Positions 6,801 to 14,044 of a stretch of 27,693 nt of DNA are shown one piece after another. The position numbers were made by a program, and so were the translations under genes. Within the stretch, counting starts at the first letter, position 1; every line of letters starts with the position of its first letter. This DNA is from a virus. The notes under the pieces were generated by a model that had not been told where the DNA came from, did no database searches, and saw nothing but the letters and a program-made list of their open reading frames with translations. The stretch covers positions 1 to 27,693 of the IMG/VR virus record IMGVR_UViG_3300037175_000240. One strand, written 5' to 3'.

Positions 6801-7599
6801 GCCGCGCAGGCCCCTGGCGTTCCCCCACGCCCAGGAACAGGCCTACGCGCGCGCGCTCAGCCCTGTGGCCGTGGCCTGTGCCAGGGCCATGGAGCGCATT
6901 GTCATCCCCGGCCTGGCCCAATACCGATTGCCCAGCACCAGGGTGCACCAGGATGCGGCCGTGACCGTCACCCTGGACCCCCTGGGCCGCGAGGCGGCCG
7001 CAGCCGTGGTCACCAGCTTCAACGGCATTAAGCTGCGCCAGCTGCTCAAAGGCCACGCCCAAGATGTGGATCAGTTTGAGCGCCGCCAGATCACCAGGGT
7101 GCTGGCCAGTGCCGTGAGCGTGCAGGGCCTGGAGGGAAACCTGCTGCAGGCCGACAAGGCAGCGGCCCTGGTGGATGGGTTTGTTGAGGAGAATGCAGCA
7201 CTTATCACCAAGCTACCCACAGACTACTTCCTCAGCATCCAGCGCAAGATTGACAAGGCGGTGCAGCAGGGCACGCGCGTGGAGGAGCTGGCCAAGCAGC
7301 TGCGCGCCACCTACGACTTCCCGACCAACCGGGCTAAGCTCATTGCCCGGGACCAGGTGGGCAAGCTGTACGGCCAGCTCAACCAGACTCGCCAGCAGGC
7401 TGTGGGCATCAAAACATACATTTGGCGCACCATGGGGGACGAGGCCGTGCGCGAGGGCCACGCCGACCTTGAGGGCTCGGTGCAGGATTGGGACAACCCG
7501 CCCGATACCGGGGAAGATGAGGGCGCCAACCACCCAGGAGAAGCAATCCAATGCCGATGCACGGCCGAACCGAACCTAGACGAGCTGGGTCTGCCCTAG
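6772..7599 (+). CDS. Head morphogenesis / minor capsid protein, Mu F-like
   Basis: The product is 275 residues. The frame runs further 5', but its earlier translation is Pro/Arg/Thr shadow of the portal gene; ATG 6772, with CCGGAG about 10 nt upstream, gives a normal start. Mu gpF/SPP1 gp7-type proteins sit inside the head near the portal and are needed for infectious particles. The C-terminal half has the family signature: RAKLIARDQVGKLYGQLNQT, then YIWRTMGDEAVREGHADLEG, a WDNPP segment, and the final HPGEAIQCRCTAEP, equivalent to the conserved 'R..H..l.G......PP....NCRC' pattern. The N-terminus is basic. It overlaps the portal by 29 nt and probably the small gene after it by 49 nt. Confidence 0.82.
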   Translation: MPPSQRPKRRPRRPLAFPHAQEQAYARALSPVAVACARAMERIVIPGLAQYRLPSTRVHQDAAVTVTLDPLGREAAAAVVTSFNGIKLRQLLKGHAQDVDQFERRQITRVLASAVSVQGLEGNLLQADKAAALVDGFVEENAALITKLPTDYFLSIQRKIDKAVQQGTRVEELAKQLRATYDFPTNRAKLIARDQVGKLYGQLNQTRQQAVGIKTYIWRTMGDEAVREGHADLEGSVQDWDNPPDTGEDEGANHPGEAIQCRCTAEPNLDELGLP

Positions 7600-7814
7600 A
7601 GCCCTTTCACGTGCTCGCCGCGGCCCACAGCTATGGCTGGGCCATGCACTTGGGCGCGGAGATGGGGCGCTTTGAGGATAGGCGCTGCATGACGGGCGTA
7701 CGGCTGCTGGATGGCCGCACCGAGCAGCGCGTGCAGATGGCCCTGGACAGCGCCTGGCTGGGCCGGGGCAGCTCGGAGCCCGAACAGCTTTTGCAGAACC
7801 CGGTTCAGGAGTAA
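7551..7814 (+). CDS. Small hypothetical protein overlapping the F-like gene
   Basis: The product is 87 residues if the ATG at 7551 is used (7557 is another in-frame ATG, and GTG 7611 would begin after the upstream stop). The first ~16 residues overlap the end of the Mu F-like gene. The rest (EPFHVLAAAHSYGWAMHLGA, then a stretch ending in RVQMALDSAWLGRG) looks like a small alpha/beta protein with no recognisable domain. No clear Shine-Dalgarno is visible before any candidate start. It is the last ORF before the non-coding island. Its continuous frame and reasonable amino-acid mix support coding. Confidence 0.5.
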   Translation: MPMHGRTEPRRAGSALEPFHVLAAAHSYGWAMHLGAEMGRFEDRRCMTGVRLLDGRTEQRVQMALDSAWLGRGSSEPEQLLQNPVQE

Positions 7815-7819
7815 GTAAC

Positions 7820-7848
7820 GGGGCGCACCTAGCCATGGGTTGCGCCCC
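7820..7848 (+). terminator. Hairpin, probable terminator after packaging genes
   Basis: GGGGCGCA (7820-7827) pairs perfectly with TGCGCCCC (7841-7848), an 8-bp GC-rich stem with a 13-nt loop. The trailing sequence aattgttcc is only weakly T-rich. It lies directly after the stop of the preceding ORF and before the AT-rich island. Confidence 0.5.
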
Positions 7849-7852
7849 AATT

Positions 7853-7866
7853 GTTCCACGTGGAGC
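7853..7866. promoter_or_regulatory. parS-like ParB-binding palindrome
   Basis: GTTCCACGTGGAGC differs at one base from the bacterial parS core GTTNCACGTGNAAC (in its GTTCCACGTGGAAC form). The inner TCCACGTGGA is a perfect 10-bp palindrome. Chromosomal parS sites are bound by ParB/Noc-type CTPases. No parA/parB gene is visible here, so a host ParB or a phage ParB outside the window would have to be the partner. A chance match is possible. Confidence 0.45.
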
Positions 7867-7942
7867 TTTTAAGAAATCAACCTTTAAATTTAAAGAAACT
7901 TCTTTATGTCAATAACCTGTTGACTACTGATATGTTATCCAC
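7867..7942 (+). other. AT-rich intergenic island (possible promoter or origin)
   Basis: These 76 bases are strikingly AT-rich in an otherwise GC-rich genome and contain the palindrome TTTAAATTTAAA (7883-7894). No ORF crosses it. A possible -10 TATGTT (7931-7936) has no good -35 at 16-18 bp; TTGACT at 7920-7925 is too close to pair with it. The island may be a late promoter for the capsid genes or, with the adjoining parS-like and DnaA sites, an unwinding region. Confidence 0.5.
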
Positions 7943-7943
7943 A
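7935..7943 (+). promoter_or_regulatory. Perfect DnaA box
   Basis: TTATCCACA matches the high-affinity DnaA box consensus (TTATNCACA) exactly. Its last base is the A of the ATG start at 7943, so bound DnaA would sit on the translation start region and could also affect transcription. It adjoins the AT-rich island and is 69 bp from the parS-like site. Confidence 0.5.
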
Positions 7944-9325
7944 TGAAAACGCTGACCCGCCACCAGGACATCCAGGTTTTTGACACCGCCACGCTCGACT
8001 CCCCGGAGATGAGCCGCGAGGGATTCCTGCGCTGCCCCGTCAACGCTACGCGCAGCGGCATTTTCGTCTACTACGATGAAAAGGGCCAGCCCATCAGGGC
8101 GCTGCGCGATGAGGAGGAGGTTTTTAAACCTGCTTCCATGGCCACCCTCAAGGGCAAGCCCATCACCCGCACCCATCCCAGCAACCTGCTGGACGCGGCA
8201 AGCGCGCGGGGCGCAGTGGTGGGCGCCACCGGGGACGTGGCCGAGCGCGTGGGCGACTTCCTGCGCACCATGGCCAGCCTGTTCGACCAGCCAACCATCG
8301 CTGCGGTGCAGGATGGAAAGCAGCAGGTGAGCTGCGGCTACCTAGCCGATGTGGTGGACGAGCCGGGAGTGCACCCCAAGTATGGCCCTTACGATGTGAG
8401 GCAGACGAACATCCGCTACAACCACCTGGCCGTGGCCATTGATGAAGGCCGCGGCGGGCCCAACGTGAGGATGCTGCTCGACAGCGCCTCCCTTTCTTTC
8501 AAGCAGGAGCACCCGATGACCCCCGCTGAGCAGGCCAAGCTGGACGCCGAGGAAAAGGCCAAGAAGGAAAAAGAGGCCAAGGAAGGCATGACCAAGATCA
8601 CCCTGGGCGATGAGGAGCACGAGGTCACGCCCAAGCTGGCCGAGGCCGTCAAGGGGCACATCGAGCGCATGGCGGGCGAGCATGAGAAGGCCCACAACGA
8701 GCTGGCCAAGCAGATCAAGGGCCTAAGCGGCAAGAAGAAGGCCGAGGACGATGAGATGGAGGGCCTGGCCGAGGCCAACGAGGGCGAGGGGGCGCAGGAC
8801 GCTGCCAAGGCCGCTGCCAAGATGGACAGCCTGACCATCGCCAGCCCCATCGCCACCCGCTACCGCAAGCTGCTCGGCAAGCTCCAGGGCACCATCCAGG
8901 GCCTGCGCACCCAGGTGGCGACCAAGATGGATGCGGCCAGCCCCAAGGCCATCGCGGACGCGGCCAAGACCCAGGCAAAGTTGGTGGCCGTGGTCGTGGC
9001 CCTGAGCAAAGAGCACAAGAACAAGGCCAGCGAGCTGTTCCTGATGGACGCGGCCGACCTCAAAAAGCTGGCCATCAAGGCGCGCGACCCCAAGGCGGTG
9101 CTGGACGGCAAGAGCGCCGACTACGTGGACGGCCAGTACGAGGCCGTGGCCGCGGGCGTGCAGATCAACGTGGGCCTGACCCTGGGCGATGCCCTGCTGG
9201 GCAACGCGGATGCGGCCATCGCTGAGCAGGCCGCCATCAAGGACAAGAACACCACCAAGAAGTGGATGGCCCCGCCGCTCACCGCCAACAAGCCCGGTGC
9301 CTTCCCGGCCGCCGACAAAAAGTAA
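7943..9325 (+). CDS. Prohead protease/scaffold fusion, DUF2213 family
   Basis: The product is 460 residues. Residues ~10-185 are a DUF2213 domain: GFLRCPVNATRSGIFVYYDE, EVFKPASMATLKGKPITRTH, VSCGYLADV and TNIRYNHLAVAIDEGRGG. By analogy with HK97/herpes-type assembly proteases, H78, S130 and H161 are candidate Ser-His-His catalytic residues; this is inference. Residues ~190-275 are a Lys/Glu/Ala-rich coiled coil, and the remainder is Ala-rich and helical, as expected of a scaffold processed during head maturation. It precedes the cement and major capsid genes. No Shine-Dalgarno precedes the ATG (the region is the AT-rich island and DnaA box), unlike almost all neighbouring genes, so a leaderless or unusual start is possible. 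Confidence 0.85.
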   Translation: MKTLTRHQDIQVFDTATLDSPEMSREGFLRCPVNATRSGIFVYYDEKGQPIRALRDEEEVFKPASMATLKGKPITRTHPSNLLDAASARGAVVGATGDVAERVGDFLRTMASLFDQPTIAAVQDGKQQVSCGYLADVVDEPGVHPKYGPYDVRQTNIRYNHLAVAIDEGRGGPNVRMLLDSASLSFKQEHPMTPAEQAKLDAEEKAKKEKEAKEGMTKITLGDEEHEVTPKLAEAVKGHIERMAGEHEKAHNELAKQIKGLSGKKKAEDDEMEGLAEANEGEGAQDAAKAAAKMDSLTIASPIATRYRKLLGKLQGTIQGLRTQVATKMDAASPKAIADAAKTQAKLVAVVVALSKEHKNKASELFLMDAADLKKLAIKARDPKAVLDGKSADYVDGQYEAVAAGVQINVGLTLGDALLGNADAAIAEQAAIKDKNTTKKWMAPPLTANKPGAFPAADKK

Positions 9326-9329
9326 CCCT

Positions 9330-9342
9330 GGGCCTCCGGCCC
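9330..9342 (+). other. Small hairpin before the cement gene
   Basis: GGGCC-tcc-GGCCC is a 5-bp perfect stem with a 3-nt loop in the 34-nt gap between the protease and cement genes, without a T-run. It could stabilise the downstream mRNA or stall the polymerase weakly; chance is possible in GC-rich DNA. Confidence 0.25.
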
Positions 9343-9359
9343 GCATCCAGGAGTAGCCC

Positions 9360-9956
9360 ATGAGCGCCAACCCGTTCCCCACGCCCTACCCGGTCACCAC
9401 CGCGCAGCTGGCGTACAGCAACAACTTCAACCTGCCCCTGCCCGGCTCCATGAGCGACCTGATGGGCGGCGAGGATTACGTCACGGGCATCATGCCCGCT
9501 GGCAACGCGGTGTTCGGCACCATCATGGTGAACGACCCGACCGTGGCGCTGGGCTCCAGCATCGGCGGCATGGGCGTGGATGGCCAGGGCGTCAAGTACG
9601 CCACGAGCCAGGGCGATGTGACCGCGGGCGTGGCGGGCCTGGTGGTGCGCACCGGGGCCCTGGAAACCCGGCGTGACACGCTGCCCCCCAGCTACGGCAT
9701 CGCCGTCCCCATCAACCTGTGCCGCAGGGGCCGCCCCTGGACCGCCAGCGAGGTGGCCGTCACCAAGCACGACCCGGTATACGTGCGTATCACCGCCAAC
9801 GGCGCCCTGAACACCCTGGGCGCGCTCCGCAACGATGCGGATGGGGGCAACGCCATCCTGGTGCCCGGCGTCAAGTGGTACGACACGCAGCCCACGGCCT
9901 TGGCCAACGGCCTGGGCTACCCGGCCCGCGTTGAACTCGCTCTGACCGCGCAGTAA
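9360..9956 (+). CDS. Capsid cement/decoration protein (Gp24-like)
   Basis: The product is 198 residues from ATG 9360, with AGGAG 7 nt upstream. Proteins of this size directly before a DUF2184 capsid gene are structural cement proteins (BPP-1 gp24-like family) that bind the capsid surface and stabilise it. The sequence is rich in beta residues, Gly and short hydrophobic strands: GNAVFGTIMVNDPTVALGSS, AGVAGLVVRTGALETRRDTL, SYGIAVPINLCRRGRPWTAS and DPVYVRITANGALNTLG, a pattern common in this family. There is no signal peptide or membrane segment. It shares the likely promoter and transcript of the protease and the major capsid protein. Confidence 0.7.
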   Translation: MSANPFPTPYPVTTAQLAYSNNFNLPLPGSMSDLMGGEDYVTGIMPAGNAVFGTIMVNDPTVALGSSIGGMGVDGQGVKYATSQGDVTAGVAGLVVRTGALETRRDTLPPSYGIAVPINLCRRGRPWTASEVAVTKHDPVYVRITANGALNTLGALRNDADGGNAILVPGVKWYDTQPTALANGLGYPARVELALTAQ

Positions 9957-10012
9957 GCACAGCAGCACTTAACCCTGGCTGCGCTTAGCCGCCGCCTCAG
10001 AAGGAGCACGCC

Positions 10013-11002
10013 ATGCCCATCATGCAGTACTTCGACAGCCGCCCGGTGTTCGACAGCGGCACCAAGCTGGCCGGGGGCTCGCACAAAATCCTCGACAGCA
10101 ACGAGAGCACCGCGTTCCTGCGACAGCTGGAGCACATCAAGACCCAGGTGCAGGAGATCGAGTACACGGACCTGATGGCCCGCAAGCTGCTGCCCGTGAG
10201 CAACGAGGCGGGTGCGGGCGCCGAGTACATCACCTGGCGCCAGTTCGACAAGGTGGGCTTGGCCCGCATCATCCGGGACTACTCGGACGACCTGCCCCGC
10301 GTGGACGTGCTCGGCACCGAGTTCTACCAGAACCCCGTGGTGGGCATCGGCGCGGCCTACGGCTACAACGTGCAGGAAGTCCGGGCCAGCCAGATGGTGG
10401 GAGGCAAGCCTTTGGACCAGCGCCGGGCCGCGGCCGCTGACGAGGCCATCCGGCGCGCCGAGGACGACCTGGCGTGGTTCGGTGACCCCCGCACCAAGCT
10501 CATCGGCTTCATCAACGCCCCCAACAGCACCGCGGTGGTGCTGGCGAACGATGGCGCTGGCAACAGCGTGCTGTTCTCCACCAAGACGGCCGACCAGCAG
10601 CTGCGCGACCTCAACCTGGTGGTGAACACCATCGTTGAGAGCACCAAGATGGTGGAGAAGCCGGACACGCTGCTGCTGCCGCTCAACGTGTTCAACCTGA
10701 TTTCCACCAAGCGCATCGGCTTCGACAGCCCGATGACCGTGCTTGAATTTTTCCTCAAGACACAGCCATACATCAAGGCTGTGGAGCCCTTGGTGAAGCT
10801 GACGGGCGCGGGCGCCAACGGCACCAACCGCATGATCGCCTACAAGCGCGACAGCATGAAGCTGACCATGGAGGTGCCGCTGGACATCACCAGCCACGAG
10901 CCCGAGAAGGAAGGGCTGGAGTACGAGGTGGCGATGGAAAGCCGCTACGGCGGCATCCTGATCTACAAGCCCATGAGCATCGCCTACGCGGACGGCATCT
11001 AA
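10013..11002 (+). CDS. Major capsid protein, DUF2184/encapsulin-like
   Basis: The product is 329 residues from ATG 10013, with AAGGAG 8 nt upstream. It forms the icosahedral shell (HK97 fold). Family features: LARKLLPVSNEAG-like segment, AEYITWRQFDKVGLARIIRD, FYQNPVVGIGAAYGYNVQEV, QRRAAAADEAIRRAEDDLAW, 'FGDPRTKLIGFINAP' and a C-terminal core strand KEGLEYEVAMESRYGGILIY ending in KPMSIAYADG. This 'GF.N.p', 'R.GG..iy.P.a' pattern is typical of DUF2184. There is no obvious N-terminal delta domain, consistent with a separate scaffold/protease. It is followed directly by a strong terminator, as expected for the most abundant structural protein. Confidence 0.9.
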   Translation: MPIMQYFDSRPVFDSGTKLAGGSHKILDSNESTAFLRQLEHIKTQVQEIEYTDLMARKLLPVSNEAGAGAEYITWRQFDKVGLARIIRDYSDDLPRVDVLGTEFYQNPVVGIGAAYGYNVQEVRASQMVGGKPLDQRRAAAADEAIRRAEDDLAWFGDPRTKLIGFINAPNSTAVVLANDGAGNSVLFSTKTADQQLRDLNLVVNTIVESTKMVEKPDTLLLPLNVFNLISTKRIGFDSPMTVLEFFLKTQPYIKAVEPLVKLTGAGANGTNRMIAYKRDSMKLTMEVPLDITSHEPEKEGLEYEVAMESRYGGILIYKPMSIAYADGI

Positions 11003-11028
11003 GTAGGCGCGCAACGCGATGGCATCAC

Positions 11029-11065
11029 CCCGGCGCCTGATCGAAAGGTTGGGCGCCGGGTTTTT
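11029..11065 (+). terminator. Strong intrinsic terminator after the capsid gene
   Basis: CCCGGCGCC (11029-11037) pairs perfectly with GGCGCCGGG (11052-11060), a 9-bp GC-rich stem with a 14-nt loop, followed immediately by TTTTT (11061-11065). This is a textbook rho-independent terminator between the head genes and the next gene. Partial read-through would let the tail genes be expressed at a lower level than the capsid gene. Confidence 0.9.
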
Positions 11066-11092
11066 GAAACCAACTGCCTGGAGGAGGCATCC

Positions 11093-11707
11093 ATGAACGC
11101 ACCTGCACAGACCACGCAAGCTCAACCCCCCAAGCCAGGGGCCCCGGCTCCTGCCGCCGCGCCCAAGCCGCAGCGCGTGCTGCCTGCCGCCGTGATGATC
11201 AACTACAAGGCTCAGCGCCTGCTGGTGGTGCACAGCAAGTCGGCGGGCGAGCTGATGAGCAAGCTGAGCGCCCCGGACGCCGTGCTCAATGCCGAGGAGG
11301 TGGAGGCGCTGGGCAACGTGGGCAAGCCCATCCACATCATCCCCGGCCTGCACCAGTACCCCGGCATCGTGTGGGACTCCATCAAGGACCACCCCTCCAT
11401 CCAAGCGCTCATCCGTGACGAGGAGCTGGTGCTGGTGACCAAGGCCGACCTGGGCCAGGCGCTCAAGCCCGGCGAGACGGCCGAGACTGAGGCGGCGGCC
11501 CTGCCCAAGAGCTTGGCGGGCGTGGCCACGGGCAACGCCCGCGAGGTGGTGGACGGCGTGCAGGATTTGAAGCTGCTGCTCGCCTGGCAGGAGGACGAGA
11601 AGGTGAACGGCAAGCGCCAAAGCGTGCTGGACGCCCTGTTCCTCCAGATCAGCAAGGTGCGCGAGTCGGACGCCCGGTTTGAGGCGGCCGCCAAGTCCAA
11701 GCAGTAA
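11093..11707 (+). CDS. Hypothetical head-region protein with Pro/Ala N-terminus
   Basis: The product is 204 residues from ATG 11093, with GGAGG 7 nt upstream. Residues 2-28 are a Pro/Ala/Gln-rich flexible tail. Residues ~30-125 look folded (VMINYKAQRLLVVHSKSAGE, HIIPGLHQYPGIVWDSIKDH, SIQALIRDEELVLV), and the C-terminal ~70 residues are helical and charged. I do not recognise a family. Its place between the capsid and head-completion genes, behind the strong terminator, suggests a minor head or neck component, possibly exposed through the flexible tail. No membrane segment is visible. Confidence 0.6.
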   Translation: MNAPAQTTQAQPPKPGAPAPAAAPKPQRVLPAAVMINYKAQRLLVVHSKSAGELMSKLSAPDAVLNAEEVEALGNVGKPIHIIPGLHQYPGIVWDSIKDHPSIQALIRDEELVLVTKADLGQALKPGETAETEAAALPKSLAGVATGNAREVVDGVQDLKLLLAWQEDEKVNGKRQSVLDALFLQISKVRESDARFEAAAKSKQ

Positions 11708-11719
11708 ACGGAGCCCGTT

Positions 11720-12139
11720 GTGAGCATCCCCGCGGTGGACTACACCTATTTTAGCTCCATCTTCCCGGAGCTGGCCGCCATCCCTTCCACCGTGGTGGAT
11801 GCGCTCAACCCTGTGGGCCTCAATTATGTGAGCGAGGCCACTTACGGAACCTCAAGCCAATACGCGCTGGCCCTGGCCATTGCCCACCTCTATGCCCTCG
11901 GTTTCAGCAAGGGCGCGGGCCAGATCACCGGGGACCGCGTGGGCGACATCAGCCAGCAGAACGTGGCCCTGGAGCAAAAGAAGGGCAGCATGGGCATGAC
12001 CACCTACGGCCTGCGCCTGCGCGAGCTGGGCCGGATGCTCAAGCCGGGCGGCATCTTTGTCGGCGGCGGCCCGCCTCAGCAGCTACCGCCTCCCTTTGGC
12101 GGCTTCCAACCCACCTGGCAGCGCGGCGGCTGGTTCTAG
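11720..12139 (+). CDS. Head-tail connector, DUF4054-like
   Basis: The product is 139 residues from GTG 11720. DUF4054 proteins are adaptor-type head completion proteins that bind below the portal. Visible hallmarks: an N-terminal FSSIFPELAAIPSTVVDALN stretch, a central helix QYALALAIAHLYALGFSKGA, the 'GDRVGDISQQNVALEQKKGS' linker, TTYGLRLRELGRM, and a C-terminal Gly/Pro-rich tail. The 'AhLyal...G...G.v.s...G..s' arrangement is typical of gp6/gp15-type adaptors. Size and position (capsid, unknown, this gene, then a gp10-like protein) also agree. Confidence 0.72.
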   Translation: MSIPAVDYTYFSSIFPELAAIPSTVVDALNPVGLNYVSEATYGTSSQYALALAIAHLYALGFSKGAGQITGDRVGDISQQNVALEQKKGSMGMTTYGLRLRELGRMLKPGGIFVGGGPPQQLPPPFGGFQPTWQRGGWF

Positions 12140-12142
12140 GCC

Positions 12143-12667
12143 ATGGGTGGGGCCAAGACCACCAGCAGGCTGACCCCCGCGGGTGCCAAGCTGATGGGGA
12201 CGCTGCAGGCCCTCAAGAGCAAGCCAGCGGTCAAGGTTGGGGTGCTCAGCCGGGACTTCAACCAGCCCAAGGCCACCGAGGGCGTGGGCCGCAACGCCAA
12301 GCCCACGCAGTTCGGCAAGAGCGCCAGCCTGGGCGAGGTGGCCATCTACAACGAGTTCGGCACCGAGCACACGCCCGAGCGCAGTTTCATCCGGGCCTGC
12401 GTGGATGAGAACCAGGCCAAGTGGCGCAAGTTCGCGGACGAGCTGCGGAAGAAGATCATCTTTGAGGGCTGGAGCACGGACCGGGCCCTGGGCGTGATGG
12501 GCCTGCGCATCCAGCGCGACATCCAAGCCAAGATGCGCAGCGACATCGGGCCGCCCAACGCGCCAAGCACCCTGGCAGCCAAGGCGCCCAAGACCAAGAC
12601 GCTGATAAATACGGGGCAACTGGTGAACAGCATTGCCTGGGAATTGATGCGAGCGCACGCAGCTTAG
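12143..12667 (+). CDS. Tail completion / neck protein, HK97 gp10 / Mu gpG-like
   Basis: The product is 174 residues from ATG 12143, three nt after the previous stop. Features fit the virion-morphogenesis/gp10-like group: an early VKVGVLS strand, 'LGEVAIYNEFGTEHTPERSF' (equivalent to the conserved 'a.i.EfGt....PaRPFlr'), helical RIQRDIQAKMRSDIG, and a C-terminal LINTGQLVNSIAW (equivalent to 'L.dTG.L..Si.~'). These proteins plug or complete the neck or tail end. The stop TAG is part of the next gene's Shine-Dalgarno (TAGGAG). Confidence 0.75.
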   Translation: MGGAKTTSRLTPAGAKLMGTLQALKSKPAVKVGVLSRDFNQPKATEGVGRNAKPTQFGKSASLGEVAIYNEFGTEHTPERSFIRACVDENQAKWRKFADELRKKIIFEGWSTDRALGVMGLRIQRDIQAKMRSDIGPPNAPSTLAAKAPKTKTLINTGQLVNSIAWELMRAHAA

Positions 12668-12676
12668 GAGCCTCAC

Positions 12677-14044
12677 ATGGCACAGTTCAACGTCCAAAAC
12701 CAGTTCAGTTTTTACCCCAGCGTCACCCAGCCTGTGGGCCCGGTGCTGCTTGCCAACGCCAACCGCAAATTCCTGCAGATCGTCAACAACGGCAGCAGCG
12801 GCAACATCCGTTTCAAGTTCGACACCAACTTCAACGTGCCCGCCAGCGAAGTGGAGACGCTGACCCTCAACGGCACGCCCAACAGCGGCACGTTCACCGT
12901 TCAGGACTGGCTGGGCAACACCACGGCGGCCCTGGCCTGGAACGCGAGCGCGGCCACCGTGCAGACGGCGCTCAACGCGCTGCCTGCCATCGCTGCCAGC
13001 TATGGCAACCCGCAGACCCCCGGCTCTGTCACCGTGAGCGGCGGCAGCGGGGCCTCGCCTTATGTGGTGACGTTCGGCGGCGGCCTGGCCTATACGGCCA
13101 TCCCCGCGCCAAAGCTGCAGGTGGTGAGCCTGCTGCAGAACACCACGGCCCAGCAGAGCGCCATCCAGCTCATCAGTTGGAGCGCCGCACCCACAGCCGG
13201 GCAGTACAAGCTGCAGAACAGCCTGGGCAACCAGACCACGACCCTCAATTGGAACGACAACGGCGCCACCGTGGCGGCCGCGCTCAACGCGCTGCCCGCC
13301 ATCAACGGTGGTGTGGCCAGCGTGACGGTGGGAGCCAGCTCCATCAGCATCACCTTCGGCGCGCCGCTCGCCAACCAGCCCCTGGCCACCGTGCTGGTGG
13401 CCGCCAACACCCTAACGAACAACGGGGTGCTGACCAGCAACGTGCAGAGCCTTTACTTTGAGCCCCTGCCTGCCCAGGGCACCTTTGAGCTGATGTTCGG
13501 CGGGCAGACCACCGCGCCGCTGCAGTACAACGCCACGGCCGGGCAAATCCAGACGGTTTTCCAGGCCCTGAGCAGCGTGGGCGCAGGCAATTGCATCGTC
13601 AGCGGCTCGATGGCCACCGGATTCAGCTTTGCTTTCACCGGGGCCTTGGCCAACGCTCCGCAGCCCACCATCCAGGTGCTGGACGGGCCGCCGAGCCAGT
13701 GGGGCGCCGTCAACGGCGGCACCTCGCGCCTGCAATCCATCGCGGACCCGACCAACGACACGCAAAAGTTCATCCCCAACGACATCGTGTCCCGCGTGCT
13801 GCAGGCCATCCCTGGCGTGGGCCCGGCCTTAGTGACGCCGGCCTACACCAACAGCCAGGTGGGCATCGCACCGCTCAACACCACGGCTGCCTGGGCCACC
13901 ACCACGCCGGGCGTGACGCAGGCAATGGATGGGGTGACGGTGCAGGCCGGACAGGAAAAGCTCTACGACGCGATGACCCCGCTGGGCGCGCTCTACGTCA
14001 TCAGCGACACGGCCAACGAGCCCGTGCAAATCCTGGAGGGATAG
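12677..14044 (+). CDS. Structural protein with three tandem beta-repeats
   Basis: The product is 455 residues from ATG 12677, with TAGGAG upstream. Residues 1-58 (FLQIVNNGSSGNIRFKFDTN and so on) and ~345-455, ending LGALYVISDTANEPVQILEG, look like the two halves of a small virion protein. Between them are three divergent copies of an ~80-residue module (about 60-151, 160-243, 258-336): 'G.f.l...g..T..L.yna.aatvq.alnaLp.i', then 'g..sVtv.....s..itFgg.La..p.p.l.vv'. Such modules recur in phage and surface proteins and probably form exposed Ig-like beta domains. Position suggests a head/neck decoration or whisker-like protein; the exact role is unknown. Confidence 0.65.
   Translation: MAQFNVQNQFSFYPSVTQPVGPVLLANANRKFLQIVNNGSSGNIRFKFDTNFNVPASEVETLTLNGTPNSGTFTVQDWLGNTTAALAWNASAATVQTALNALPAIAASYGNPQTPGSVTVSGGSGASPYVVTFGGGLAYTAIPAPKLQVVSLLQNTTAQQSAIQLISWSAAPTAGQYKLQNSLGNQTTTLNWNDNGATVAAALNALPAINGGVASVTVGASSISITFGAPLANQPLATVLVAANTLTNNGVLTSNVQSLYFEPLPAQGTFELMFGGQTTAPLQYNATAGQIQTVFQALSSVGAGNCIVSGSMATGFSFAFTGALANAPQPTIQVLDGPPSQWGAVNGGTSRLQSIADPTNDTQKFIPNDIVSRVLQAIPGVGPALVTPAYTNSQVGIAPLNTTAAWATTTPGVTQAMDGVTVQAGQEKLYDAMTPLGALYVISDTANEPVQILEG

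Noticed and set aside
7920-7936. Sigma-70 promoter from TTGACT and TATGTT in the AT-rich island
   Set aside because: The two boxes are only 5 bp apart, so they cannot be a -35/-10 pair; no other good pair was found.
9917-11620. 567-codon open frame on the - strand opposite the capsid gene
   Set aside because: Composition is a mirror of the capsid gene (Leu/His/Gly/Val-rich), it crosses the strong terminator and it has no recognisable domain.
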